From positions 186,001 through 250,000 of the forward strand of contig DATGQD010000041.1 in NCBI GenBank assembly GCA_035304385.1: 64,000 bases of DNA. Reading direction: 5' to 3'. Positions 9,641 through 18,767 of this stretch are shown here, piece by piece. This DNA comes from ZC4RG29 sp035304385 (GTDB taxonomy: Bacteria; Bacteroidota; Bacteroidia; Cytophagales; Cyclobacteriaceae). The notes under the pieces were generated by a model. The model worked only from the letters and a program-made list of their open reading frames with translations, was not told the DNA's origin and made no database searches. The position numbers and the translations under genes are program-made. Each line of letters begins with the position of its first letter. The stretch's first letter is position 1.

Positions 9641-12619
9641 ATGAACAAAGCATTGAAATGGACCCTGATCATTCTGGGCAGTTTTTTCCTCATCATACTC
9701 CTTGCCGCCTTTATTATCCCGGTAGTATTCAAGGATGACATTCGCAAGGCTGTCGATGCGGAACTGGCAAAGTCGGTTAACGCCGACATCGTTCTGGATA
9801 CGGATGATTTCAGCCTTAGCCTCTTTCGTCATTTTCCGAACGTAACGGTAGAAATGGAAAATCTCGGGGTCATAAATCGTGAACCCTTCGAAGGCGAAGT
9901 TCTCTTCGCCACAGAACGGCTGGAAGTCGTGGTTAACCTGGGCGAAATACTCTTCGGTGATCAGCTGCGCATTAACGGAATCCGTCTCATTCGCCCCATC
10001 GTAAACATTAAAGTTCTGGAGGATGGAAGGGCCAACTACGATATTGCCATTCCCTCGGCCGACACTATCGCTGATGAATCCAGCAGCGAATTTTCATTCG
10101 CTATCAACCGGTGGGAAGTCGTCGATGCTGATGTCGTTTACGATGACCGGTCCATTCCTTTCACGCTTACCCTGAACGGCCTGGATCATGAGGGGAGCGG
10201 CGACTTTTCAAATATCGAATTTGATTTGACCACCCATTCCGTTGTCGACACACTTACCGTTGCCTATGACGGTACCGAGTACATCACCAATAAAAAAGCA
10301 CAGATCGACGCGGTGCTCGGCATCAGTGAAGAGTACTCGTTATACACGTTCCGGCAGAATGTTGTTAAGATCAACGACTTTCTCACAACGTTCGACGGTT
10401 GGTTTCGAATGAATGAGGACAACTATGAAATGGATATCAATTTTAAGACTCCTGAAAACACTTTCAAGAGCCTGTTGTCCCTGGTACCCGGAATGTACAC
10501 CAGCAGCTTTGACGGCATTGAAGCTGACGGCGATGTGGCCTTTAGCGGAATGGTAAAGGGAACGTACAGTGAAAACCAGATGCCTGCATTTAATATCGCT
10601 CTGCAGGTAAACGATGGAATGTTTCGTTATCCCGACCTGCCCCAACCGGTCGATAAAATCAATGTCGATCTCGTTGTCGACAATAAGGATGGGGTCGTTG
10701 AAAATACTTCCATCGACCTGAAACAATTTCAAATGAATTTTGGATCTAACCCGCTGGAGGCGCGGGCCACCATTGCCAATCTTCGCGATTACCGTATGGA
10801 CGCTAATGTGCTTGCTCAGGTCAACCTCGAAGAGATGATGCGGGTGTTTCCGATGGAGGGGCTTGAACTCAAGGGCAATTACACACTCGACCTGAAAGCA
10901 AATGGCATCTACGACTCGGTGCGCAACATCATGCCCTCGGTACAGGCCCGAATGGTGCTGGCCAACGGTTACGTCAAATCAGATTCCTTACCCGCCCCCC
11001 TGGAGGATGTTAGGTTCAGGGCGATGGTTAACAACCAGTCGGGCAAGATGCAGGATACCCGCATAAATGTTGAGGATTTTTCAATGCTCCTGGAAGGCGA
11101 ACGCCTCAGCGCCAATCTTTCGCTTGAAGATTTGGTGGACTACAAGTGGGACCTTGACGTCAAGGGTGCGGTAGATCTGGCAAAAATGATGAAGCTTTTC
11201 CCCCAGGAGGGCATGACGCTGTCCGGAAAAGTGCTTGCCGACATTACCACCAAAGGAAGATACTCCGACCTGAAAGCGGAACGGTACGACCGGATGCCTA
11301 CGAGCGGCACGGCGTCTCTTGAAGGATTTACCTATGCCTCTAAAGACCTTCCTTACGAGGTGACCGTCAGTCGCGCTGCAATGAATTTTGATCCCCGTCA
11401 GATTAACCTTCGCGAGATGACGGGTGCCATTGGAAATAGCGATTTCAGTGTCAACGGATCGGTGCTCAATTATATTGGTTACGTCCTTGGCAAGGGCGAA
11501 ACCATTCGTGGTGTCGTCAACTTCAGTTCAAAGTTGCTTGACCTTAACCAGTTCATGACGGACGGCGAAGAGGCGGTTGCCGATACTTCCAGCTACGGTG
11601 TCATTCCGGTGCCGCATAACATTGACTTTGTTCTTCATTCGTCTGTCGGGCGTGCGCGCTTTATGGATTTCAATATTACAGACGCCACCGGTGATATCGT
11701 CGTGAAGGATGGTATGGCCAACTTGCGTGGCCTGAAGTTCAGGATGCTGGGCGGTGCCTTCGCCATGAATGGCACTTACGATCCCAGGAATCTGAAGCAT
11801 CCGAAGTACGACGTGGATGTGAAGGTGGAAGGATTGTCCATCCAGCAGGCTGCACAATCGCTGACGCTGGTCCGCACGTATGCGCCTGTTGCCGGATTGG
11901 TGCAAGGAAGCTTCTCGACGGACTTCAAGCTTAGCGGTGAACTTACCCCCACTATGTCGCCTAACCTGGGTACCATCAATGCAGAAGGCCTCATCCGGAT
12001 TGCACAGGCGGCACTCACACAATCGAAACTCATATCGGGTATCACGTCGTTGACGAAACTCGACAATACCGACCAGGTCACCTTGCGCGACGTCCTTATG
12101 TCGGCAACCATTACGAACGGAAGGTTAAGTGTAAAACCTTTTGATATCAGACTCGGCGATTACAAGACATCAGTAAGTGGCAGTACGGGTTTGGACGGCT
12201 CTATCGATTATACCCTCAAGATGAATGTGCCGGCGGGCAAGGTGGGCTCCCAGGTACAAGCGTTTATCAATAAGAATACAGCGTCCGACAATCCCACCGA
12301 TGTTATTCCGGTCACCATCGCACTGGGCAATACCTACGACAACCCTGAGTTCCGGCTCATTGCCGACGAGCAGAAAGAGCAGGTAAAAGAGGCCGTTGCA
12401 ACCGCTGCCAAAGAGCAGGCCGGGAAGGCTATTGGAGAGGCGGTGAAAGGGACAGAGGCGGAAGACCTCGTAAAGGGCATTCTGGGGGCTGGCAAGAAGG
12501 ATACAACAGCTGCCGGCAGCCAGCAGGATACGACGGGAACAGCGGCCACTCCCGATGTGAAGGAACAGATTAAGGACGAAGCCCGAAAAAAGATACAGGA
12601 CCTGCTGAAACGGAAATGA
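9641..12619 (+). CDS. AsmA family / TamB-like envelope protein
   Basis: This 992-residue protein has one N-terminal membrane segment (residues 8-30) followed by a long repetitive beta-rich periplasmic region. The N-terminal AsmA-type region and the C-terminal AsmA_2-type region (about 620-900) are recognisable from patterns such as FSLSLFRHFPNVTVEMENLGV near the start. The last 100 residues are charged and helical. AsmA-like proteins are now viewed as bridge-like lipid carriers between inner and outer membrane. It is monocistronic and followed at once by a strong terminator. Family assignment is good; the cargo is unknown. Confidence 0.85.
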   Translation: MNKALKWTLIILGSFFLIILLAAFIIPVVFKDDIRKAVDAELAKSVNADIVLDTDDFSLSLFRHFPNVTVEMENLGVINREPFEGEVLFATERLEVVVNLGEILFGDQLRINGIRLIRPIVNIKVLEDGRANYDIAIPSADTIADESSSEFSFAINRWEVVDADVVYDDRSIPFTLTLNGLDHEGSGDFSNIEFDLTTHSVVDTLTVAYDGTEYITNKKAQIDAVLGISEEYSLYTFRQNVVKINDFLTTFDGWFRMNEDNYEMDINFKTPENTFKSLLSLVPGMYTSSFDGIEADGDVAFSGMVKGTYSENQMPAFNIALQVNDGMFRYPDLPQPVDKINVDLVVDNKDGVVENTSIDLKQFQMNFGSNPLEARATIANLRDYRMDANVLAQVNLEEMMRVFPMEGLELKGNYTLDLKANGIYDSVRNIMPSVQARMVLANGYVKSDSLPAPLEDVRFRAMVNNQSGKMQDTRINVEDFSMLLEGERLSANLSLEDLVDYKWDLDVKGAVDLAKMMKLFPQEGMTLSGKVLADITTKGRYSDLKAERYDRMPTSGTASLEGFTYASKDLPYEVTVSRAAMNFDPRQINLREMTGAIGNSDFSVNGSVLNYIGYVLGKGETIRGVVNFSSKLLDLNQFMTDGEEAVADTSSYGVIPVPHNIDFVLHSSVGRARFMDFNITDATGDIVVKDGMANLRGLKFRMLGGAFAMNGTYDPRNLKHPKYDVDVKVEGLSIQQAAQSLTLVRTYAPVAGLVQGSFSTDFKLSGELTPTMSPNLGTINAEGLIRIAQAALTQSKLISGITSLTKLDNTDQVTLRDVLMSATITNGRLSVKPFDIRLGDYKTSVSGSTGLDGSIDYTLKMNVPAGKVGSQVQAFINKNTASDNPTDVIPVTIALGNTYDNPEFRLIADEQKEQVKEAVATAAKEQAGKAIGEAVKGTEAEDLVKGILGAGKKDTTAAGSQQDTTGTAATPDVKEQIKDEARKKIQDLLKRK

Positions 12620-12644
12620 TTCGCACGTTCCGCTACCTTCTCAG

Positions 12645-12679
12645 ACACCCGAAAAACCCCGTTTTTCGGGTGTTTTTTT
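12645..12679 (+). terminator. Rho-independent terminator after the AsmA-like gene
   Basis: A perfect 13-base stem (12645-12657 with 12661-12673) with a 3-base loop is followed by a run of T. It lies 26 bases after the stop codon. Confidence 0.93.
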
Positions 12680-12815
12680 GAGTTTTTCTCTGAAGTAACC
12701 ACCTGTAATCGCTTTCCGTCGGTTCCATCTTCCTCCTGTCGCCGGAAATCCCCCCCAACCGGCATAATCCGGGTGTGCATGGGGTAGGTCGGTATAAAGT
12801 ACCAGACCAACCCAC

Positions 12816-15731
12816 ATGCCTATGAAAAGGACATTTTACGTGCTGATTGCGTTTTTGCTGTTGTTTACGGGGGTCGCCATGGCCACCGGTGGCGGTGGCA
12901 AGAAGAAACATTACTGCGATGAGGACGATTTTTCAACCCGCGTAGTTGAGGCCAAAATCAAGGATAATGGCTGCATTCGCTACACGCTGGAAGTGACGCA
13001 TGACGGTAAGGTGGCACGCGCGCTTTCACATTATACGGTGGCCGTATCGTGTGGTAAAGTATATCACGTCACCAACTCGGAAGGGTGGAAAATTGAGTAC
13101 GGATATGACCGCAAAACCGACCTGACCGGTTTCAAGATCGATGATATACCGAACTTCGGTGAGACGCGCCTGAAAAAGTTCAGGGTGTCTTTCACGGTAT
13201 GCCAGGACGATGGACGGAAGTGCGCTACAAAGGATGGCTGTTGTTATCCCATTGTCGCCTATAAAGCCGGGCAGTGTGTGTACTATGAGAAGCTCAAGAA
13301 TGCGTGTCCCGTTCCGCCCGACGATCCTCCGGCCGCTGAGTTGAAGGCGTCTCTAGAAGCACAGCATATCGATTGTGATGAGAACGGCACCGGTGCACTC
13401 TGGGTCAACATTGAGCAGGGAACTGAACCCTACACCTACCTCTGGTCAACAGGCGCTACCACAGCCCGCATTGAAAACCTGGCCGCGGGTGAATATACTG
13501 TTACTGTAAAGGATGCCGCAGGCAAAGAGCTTAACCTCTCCGGTACAATCAGTGCGCCGGAAGCGCTGGAACTTACGGGAGCCCTCACGCATGAAGGATG
13601 TGGCAACGGAAACGGAGGAATCGACCTCACCGTCGCCGGAGGGACCGCGCCCTACACGTACACGTGGAGCAACGATCAGACGTCGGAAGACCTGGCGGAC
13701 TTGCATGCCGGAGTTTATAGCGTAACAGTGACGGATGCCAATGGCTGTTCTGCAACGCAAAGTTTCGAAATACTCAACCAGCAACAACTTGCGATTACCA
13801 CACAGGTTACGCCGCCTGCCTGTGGGCACACCAACGGCTCGATCGACGTAACGGTAAGCGGGGGCGCCGAACCGTATACCTATGCCTGGTCAAACGGTGC
13901 AACGACGAAGGACCTCGCTGATGTCGGTCCCGGCAACTATAAAGTAACGGTTACGGATGCGAATGGCTGTAGCGCTGAACGCCTCCTGAATGTTAAGGAA
14001 AACAATACGCTGAAGCTGTCATGGGCAGCAACCCAAACCAGTTGCCAGGACGACGGATCCGGTGCGATTGACCTTACGGTACAAGGCGGCACCGCGCCCT
14101 ATACTTATCAATGGTCAAACGGACAAACTACAGAAGACATCAGTGGCCTCACTGCGGGCATCTACGACATCACCGTGAAAGATGCCGCCGGATGTGAGGT
14201 TACCGGAAGAGTGAGTGTTTCGAAGAAGTCGTTCGTGGTCAACGATAACATAACCCAGCCCGCATGCGATGGTTCATTCGGTGGTACGATCGAATTGTTC
14301 CCTGGCACTTTCGGTGAGACCTACATGTATGAGTGGTCTAACGGGGCTACGACAAGCAGTATCTCCGATCTGGAGCCCGGAATCTATGAGGTGACGGTAA
14401 CAGATGGCACCGGTTGCAGCCGTCAGCTGATCTACGTGATCATGAATCCCTCAGGCATCACGGCCAGCGCTACGGTGACGAATGACCAGTGTAATGCCGA
14501 AGGCGCTTACCATGTTGACTTGACTGTAAGCGGGGGTACCGCACCGTACCAATACGAGTGGTCCAATGGCAGCACGTCGGAGGATCTGACCGGGGTGAAC
14601 ACAGGTACTTACACGGTGACCATAACGGATGCCGGTGGGTGTTCCACTACCCATGAAGTTCATGTTACCGGGACACCGCCCGCCTGGGCGTGTACGATCA
14701 GCCCTGCAGAAGGCGACGTGATTTGCTCTTCCGAGGGGAACATCCTGAACTCAGCTGTGGTCGGAGCTGATAGCTACCAATGGTCAGTGGCGAGCACTGA
14801 CAATCAGTGGGTGATCACCTCGGGATCCGGCACATCATCCGTGACTTATAATGCCGGTGCAGCAGGTAGTTCTGCTACTTTTACGCTGACAGTCACGAAG
14901 GACGGATGTACACAAACGTGCGAATACGAGGTTGCTTTGTGCCGCGATGATGAAGAAAACCCCGGAGAAAACCCAGGAGAGGATCCGGGTGAGGATCCCG
15001 GTGAAGACCCGGGAGAGGATCCGGGCGAAGATCCTGGTGAAGAGCCGGGTAGTCCCGGTGGTGGCGATGAAAGTTGCGAGGAATGCTTCACAACGGAAAT
15101 TGTAAGCGTGGATCGCGACGGTTACTGCAGGACGTACACCATGAAGGTAAATACAAACGGTGCCTGTCGTTATGAACTCTCCCACTGGACGATCGCTCTT
15201 CCGTGTGGCAAGCCGAAGCATTACACCAACTCGCAGGGTTGGAAGATGGAATATGGCAAAGATCCGACGACTGGCTTGTATGGGTTGAAGGTCGATGACA
15301 TCGATGATTTCGGGAAGACGCCTGACTATTTCACCGTGACCTTCACCGTCTGCGCGCAGGACTTCGAGTGCAAGGACAAACTGAGCGATTGGAGTCCCAA
15401 GGTTGCCTACAAAGCCGGCAAGTGCGTAGGATATGAGCGGATAGAGGGCGCCGACGAAATTGACGAAGATCCTGATGGCCCCGTATGTAAGGCCTATCCC
15501 AATCCCTACGTGGACAGGATGTGCTTTGAATGGACAGCTGACCGGGATGACGAGGTGTGGCTGGATCTGCTCGACATGAACGGCAACCACGTTAAGTCGC
15601 TTTATCGCGGCAAGGTGTATCGCGGGGAGCGCTACAAAGTTGAGTGCGGCGATCTGACACGTTCGATGTATATCTACCGGTTCAAGTCGAAGCACAAGAC
15701 TTCATACGGAAAAGTATGCAAGATCAGGTGA
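12816..15731 (+). CDS. Large secreted protein: Cys-rich domain, six SprB-like repeats, second Cys-rich domain, T9SS-like C-terminus
   Basis: The protein has 971 residues (or 969 from the ATG at 12822) and a signal peptide ending near AMATGG. A Cys-rich domain (about 34-165) is followed by six SprB-type repeats of about 74 residues (about 173-621) sharing GGTAPYTYxWSNG and TVTDANGCS. Next come an Ig/PKD-like segment (about 622-710), a Pro-Gly-Glu-Asp linker (about 712-750) and a second copy of the Cys-rich domain (about 750-885). The end (about 890-971) starts YPNPYVDRMCFEW and looks like a type IX secretion C-terminal domain. SprB repeats are known from gliding adhesins; surface or extracellular display is inferred. 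The two Cys-rich copies share SHxTxAxxCGKxxHxTNSxGWKxEYG. I do not recognise that domain. Confidence 0.88.
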   Translation: MPMKRTFYVLIAFLLLFTGVAMATGGGGKKKHYCDEDDFSTRVVEAKIKDNGCIRYTLEVTHDGKVARALSHYTVAVSCGKVYHVTNSEGWKIEYGYDRKTDLTGFKIDDIPNFGETRLKKFRVSFTVCQDDGRKCATKDGCCYPIVAYKAGQCVYYEKLKNACPVPPDDPPAAELKASLEAQHIDCDENGTGALWVNIEQGTEPYTYLWSTGATTARIENLAAGEYTVTVKDAAGKELNLSGTISAPEALELTGALTHEGCGNGNGGIDLTVAGGTAPYTYTWSNDQTSEDLADLHAGVYSVTVTDANGCSATQSFEILNQQQLAITTQVTPPACGHTNGSIDVTVSGGAEPYTYAWSNGATTKDLADVGPGNYKVTVTDANGCSAERLLNVKENNTLKLSWAATQTSCQDDGSGAIDLTVQGGTAPYTYQWSNGQTTEDISGLTAGIYDITVKDAAGCEVTGRVSVSKKSFVVNDNITQPACDGSFGGTIELFPGTFGETYMYEWSNGATTSSISDLEPGIYEVTVTDGTGCSRQLIYVIMNPSGITASATVTNDQCNAEGAYHVDLTVSGGTAPYQYEWSNGSTSEDLTGVNTGTYTVTITDAGGCSTTHEVHVTGTPPAWACTISPAEGDVICSSEGNILNSAVVGADSYQWSVASTDNQWVITSGSGTSSVTYNAGAAGSSATFTLTVTKDGCTQTCEYEVALCRDDEENPGENPGEDPGEDPGEDPGEDPGEDPGEEPGSPGGGDESCEECFTTEIVSVDRDGYCRTYTMKVNTNGACRYELSHWTIALPCGKPKHYTNSQGWKMEYGKDPTTGLYGLKVDDIDDFGKTPDYFTVTFTVCAQDFECKDKLSDWSPKVAYKAGKCVGYERIEGADEIDEDPDGPVCKAYPNPYVDRMCFEWTADRDDEVWLDLLDMNGNHVKSLYRGKVYRGERYKVECGDLTRSMYIYRFKSKHKTSYGKVCKIR
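14977..15050 (+). repeat. In-frame 12-base tandem repeat encoding Glu-Asp-Pro-Gly units
   Basis: About six imperfect 12-base units (pattern GAGGATCCGGGT with wobble changes) encode the acidic Pro-Gly linker before the second Cys-rich domain. The units differ mainly at third codon positions, so the protein repeat rather than the DNA repeat seems to be preserved. Confidence 0.85.
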
Positions 15732-15757
15732 TGTAAGGTTGAGGCGAACTGAAAAAG

Positions 15758-15795
15758 AGAGGCCGGCACCATGAGATGCCGGCCTCTTTTCTTTT
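15758..15795. terminator. Bidirectional terminator between convergent genes
   Basis: An 11-base stem (15758-15768 with 15777-15787, GC-rich core GAGGCCGGCA) has a T-rich tail on the plus side and an A-rich run on its left side, which gives a U-tract for the minus strand. It serves both the SprB-like gene and the RNase G gene. Confidence 0.9.
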
Positions 15796-15822
15796 TGTCC
15801 CGGACAAGTTTGGGGTCAAGTC

Positions 15823-17376
15823 TCAGGCAAGCTGAATTTCCTCTCCCTCACGGTTGAGGAACTTGAATTCTGTTATAGCGAGGGAACTATCTTTTTCCAT
15901 ACGGAGCCATCGCTTGTACTTGAAGTACCAGCGCATGCGAATTGAAATCAGGCCATTCGTAAAGTATGCATAAAGGTACGGGTGCAACGCCAGCAATAAG
16001 TACCGTTCATTTTGTTTGGTGATCAGGTGCTCGATATATTTTTCTATTTGATCGGACACCAGGATTGAAGCGGTGATCTTGCCGGTGCCATTGCACGTGG
16101 GACAGTTCTCCTTAGTGGTGATATTCATCTGCGGCCTCACGCGTTCCCGTGTGATCTGCATAAGGCCGAACTTGGAAAGTGGCAGGACGGTGAATTTTGC
16201 CTTATCGTCCGCCATCTCCTCTTTCATCGTCTTATAGATCAACTTCTTATTCTCGGGGTTCTTCATGTCGATGAAGTCGATCACGATGATACCCCCCATG
16301 TCGCGAAGGCGCAGTTGCCGGGCGATTTCCCGGGCGGCTTCGAGGTTGACGGAAAGCGCTGTTGTTTCCTGGCTTTCCTCCCGGTTCGACTTGTTACCAC
16401 TGTTGACGTCGATGACGTGGAGCGCTTCGGTGTGTTCGATGATCAGGTATCCGCCTCCGCGCAGGCTTACCGTCTGCCCGAATGCGGTTTTGATCTGCCG
16501 CTCGATCCCGAAGGCCTCGAAGATCTTGGCCTTGCCGGAATAGAGCCGCACAATTTTTTCTTTTTCCGGAGCGATGGTTCTGATGTACGACTTGACCTCG
16601 TCGTAAATTCTCCGGTCGTCAACCTGGATGCCGTCGAACGATTCGTTGAGGAGATCCCGAAGCAGGGCTGATGTTTTACTGATTTCGCCGATGACCTTGT
16701 CGCGGGGACTGGCGCCGATAAGGCGTTTGATTCCGTCTTCCCAGGTCTTTACGAGGTTGCGGAGGTCGCGGTCGAGTTCTGCGACCTCTTTGTTTTCGGC
16801 TACCGTCCTGATGATGACCCCGAAATTGTCGGGCTTGATGGATTGCATCAGCCGGAGGAGGCGTTTCCGCTCCTCGCTGCTGGTGATTTTTTTTGATACG
16901 CTTACAGTGTTGGAGAAAGGCACCAATACCAGATACCTTCCTGCCAGGGACAACTCACAGGATAGTCGTGGTCCCTTCGTGGAGATAGGTTCCTTGACAA
17001 TTTGAACCGGGATGACATGACCCTTGGTCAGTTGCTGACCAATTTTGCCATGTTTGTCGATGTCCGATTCAAGTTTAAATTTTTCCAGCTTGATACCGTT
17101 GATCTTGCGGTTGCGTGCCAGCTTCGTGAATTTTTGCAACGAGCTGAATTGCGGTCCCAGATCAAGGTAATGGAGGAAGGCATCCTTGTCGTATCCGACA
17201 TCGATGAAGGCGGCGTTTAACCCCTGGACAACCTTTTTAACGGATCCAAGGTATATGTCGCCAACACTAAATTTGCTTCCTCCTTCGTCCTGGTGAAATT
17301 CTACAAGCGTCTTATCTTTTAGAAGGGCTATTCGACATCCGTTCTGAGTTCCATTAATGATCAGTTCATTACTCAA
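15823..17376 (-). CDS. rng: Ribonuclease G / Rne family
   Basis: This 517-residue protein has the RNase E/G catalytic core without the long C-terminal degradosome scaffold of RNase E. An S1-like domain (about 38-120, AAFIDVGYDKDAFLHY) is followed by the DNase I-like subdomain with metal-binding Asp residues in HVIDVNSG (about 322) and VIDFIDM. The zinc-link motif CPTCNGTG lies near residue 425. It is an endonuclease for 5'-monophosphate RNA that acts in rRNA processing and mRNA decay. It is the last gene of a minus-strand group (HU, TPR, small basic peptide, rng), a linkage common in Bacteroidota, and ends at a shared terminator. Confidence 0.93.
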   Translation of the reverse strand: MSNELIINGTQNGCRIALLKDKTLVEFHQDEGGSKFSVGDIYLGSVKKVVQGLNAAFIDVGYDKDAFLHYLDLGPQFSSLQKFTKLARNRKINGIKLEKFKLESDIDKHGKIGQQLTKGHVIPVQIVKEPISTKGPRLSCELSLAGRYLVLVPFSNTVSVSKKITSSEERKRLLRLMQSIKPDNFGVIIRTVAENKEVAELDRDLRNLVKTWEDGIKRLIGASPRDKVIGEISKTSALLRDLLNESFDGIQVDDRRIYDEVKSYIRTIAPEKEKIVRLYSGKAKIFEAFGIERQIKTAFGQTVSLRGGGYLIIEHTEALHVIDVNSGNKSNREESQETTALSVNLEAAREIARQLRLRDMGGIIVIDFIDMKNPENKKLIYKTMKEEMADDKAKFTVLPLSKFGLMQITRERVRPQMNITTKENCPTCNGTGKITASILVSDQIEKYIEHLITKQNERYLLLALHPYLYAYFTNGLISIRMRWYFKYKRWLRMEKDSSLAITEFKFLNREGEEIQLA

Positions 17377-17408
17377 AACGCAAGAATGTTTAAGTCAATC
17401 AAGTTCCC

Positions 17409-17498
17409 TTACTTTTTCTTGTGCCTGTTCTTTCTCAGGCGTTTCTTCCGCTTGTGGGTTGCCATCTTGTGTTTCTTCCTTTTCTTTCCACTTGGCAT
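17409..17498 (-). CDS. 29-residue basic protein, COX24/AURKAIP1-like (ribosome-associated candidate)
   Basis: A minus-strand ORF of 29 codons starts at ATG 17498 and stops at 17409. It encodes a Lys/Arg/His-rich peptide starting MPSGKKRKKHKMATHKRKKR and ending in RHKKK. From memory this matches tiny Bacteroidota proteins placed in the COX24_C/AURKAIP1 family, whose mitochondrial member mS38 is a small-subunit ribosomal protein. Such composition suits rRNA binding. It lies 32 bases upstream of rng and 46 bases downstream of the TPR gene. Routine gene callers often miss ORFs this short. The family match could not be checked here, but the sequence is far too ordered to be chance. Confidence 0.85.
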   Translation of the reverse strand: MPSGKKRKKHKMATHKRKKRLRKNRHKKK

Positions 17499-17544
17499 AG
17501 AAATTTTTTGGTTTAACCGCCTTGCGGCGGAACGTTGAACAAAA

Positions 17545-18342
17545 TTATTTCAGGTCCTTCAGATAGGAATCGACCTCTGCCTGCACGGCGGGGTCTCCAT
17601 CCATGGACTTTACTTTCTCAAACTGTTTCCGGGCCCGTTCTTTTTCGCCGGCATTAAGGAGCGCTACACCCAGCAGTAACTGTCCCTGGAGGTGGGTAGA
17701 GTCCACCTGTGTCAGCATCTCGAAGCGCTCAATGGCGAGTTTGTACTGCCCCGACTGAATAGAGAGCAGCCCCATATTGAAAAGGGCTTCGGGATGTTGC
17801 GGATTGGTTGCCAATACTTCCCGCAGCATCGCGATACCCTGCATCGGATTATCCGAACTCAGGTAAGTCATGGCCATCCTGGATTTTACGTCGAGGTTGG
17901 AAGGATCAGCCTCCAGTACCTTTGCGTAATACTCGCGGGCCCTGGCAGCCATTTCCTCCTGACGGGCGGGGTCCAGTGCGAAGGTATACGCTTCATAGTA
18001 CTTGTCACCCGCCCGGATCCAGCTTTCCTTTGTGTCGAAGAACGATGCAGCCTCCCCGGCGAACCAGGCGGCGCTGTCAAATCTGCCAGCTTCCTTATAC
18101 CGGCCTGCCAAAGAGTCGGCAAAGATAGCACTTTTTTCTTTCTGTGCAGAGGTCTCCCAGGCCTCCCTTAGGGATGCAATGGCGGATTTCAGCTCCTCAG
18201 GCGGTTCAGCATGGGCGGCCTGCCCTACAGAATCGGCAGGTGTGCCCTGGTCTTCATTGCTTACTACGTGTTTGGGCAATTGAAACAGCAGCCAGACCAC
18301 CAGTAGGCTGACCGCAACAAGCAGAATTCGGGTTTTCAGCAT
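17545..18342 (-). CDS. Membrane-anchored TPR protein
   Basis: The protein has 265 residues. It starts with one membrane segment (residues 5-21) and continues with an extracytoplasmic helical region holding about four or five tetratricopeptide repeats (residues 75-255, for example NPQHPEALFNMGLLSIQSGQYKLAIERF). TPRs mediate protein-protein contacts. It lies 21 bases after the HU gene and upstream of the small basic peptide and rng, so cotranscription is likely. No enzymatic motif is present and its partner is unknown. Confidence 0.82.
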   Translation of the reverse strand: MLKTRILLVAVSLLVVWLLFQLPKHVVSNEDQGTPADSVGQAAHAEPPEELKSAIASLREAWETSAQKEKSAIFADSLAGRYKEAGRFDSAAWFAGEAASFFDTKESWIRAGDKYYEAYTFALDPARQEEMAARAREYYAKVLEADPSNLDVKSRMAMTYLSSDNPMQGIAMLREVLATNPQHPEALFNMGLLSIQSGQYKLAIERFEMLTQVDSTHLQGQLLLGVALLNAGEKERARKQFEKVKSMDGDPAVQAEVDSYLKDLK

Positions 18343-18363
18343 GGCAGGGGCGGATGGGCGACA

Positions 18364-18699
18364 TCAATCCACATCCATATCCTTGAGATTGGCCTGCTTC
18401 TCGGCCATCTCCTTTACTTTTTCACTCGTCTTGATCTTGTTGACGAAGATCTTGGCTGGCTTGAAGCTTGGGATAAAATGCTCGTCGATAACGAGCGCTG
18501 TGTTTCTGGATATATTTCGGGCTATTTTCTTCTTGCGCTTCTTGTTGACAAAACTCCCAAAGCCGCGAATGTAGATATTATGCCCATTTGCCATCGACGA
18601 CTTAACCACACTAAAGAACGCTTCAACAGACGCCGTCACATCGGCCTTGTCAACACCGGTTTTCTCCGCAATCTCGTTAATTACATCTGCCTTGGTCAC
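18364..18699 (-). CDS. HU/IHF family DNA-binding protein
   Basis: This 111-residue protein is a bacterial histone-like protein. It has the N-terminal dimer helices (TKADVINEIAEKTGVDKADV) and the DNA-binding arm region with IRGFGSFVNKKRKKK and the conserved NP-like turn replaced by ISRNTAL. About 15 extra residues follow the core, ending DLKDMDVD. It bends and compacts DNA. The start codon is GTG at 18699. It heads the minus-strand group running to rng and is divergent from mutY. Confidence 0.9.
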   Translation of the reverse strand: MTKADVINEIAEKTGVDKADVTASVEAFFSVVKSSMANGHNIYIRGFGSFVNKKRKKKIARNISRNTALVIDEHFIPSFKPAKIFVNKIKTSEKVKEMAEKQANLKDMDVD

Positions 18700-18742
18700 T
18701 TTCGGTAAAAGTTTTAATGATTGAGAAAAAATTAAGGGATCG

Positions 18743-18750
18743 CAAAGTTA
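18743..18750 (-). promoter_or_regulatory. -7 promoter element for the HU gene
   Basis: On the minus strand TAACTTTG (18750 to 18743) matches the Bacteroidota -7 consensus and lies about 44 bases before the HU start. The nearest TTG upstream is 24 bases away, longer than usual. The element sits between the HU start and the mutY start. Confidence 0.45.
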
Positions 18751-18767
18751 ATTTGCAGCCGCCGATT

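Noticed and set aside
14835..15695. A 286-codon minus-strand ORF in the SprB-like gene
   Set aside because: It is antisense to the linker and Cys-rich domain and consists of low-complexity hydrophobic runs.
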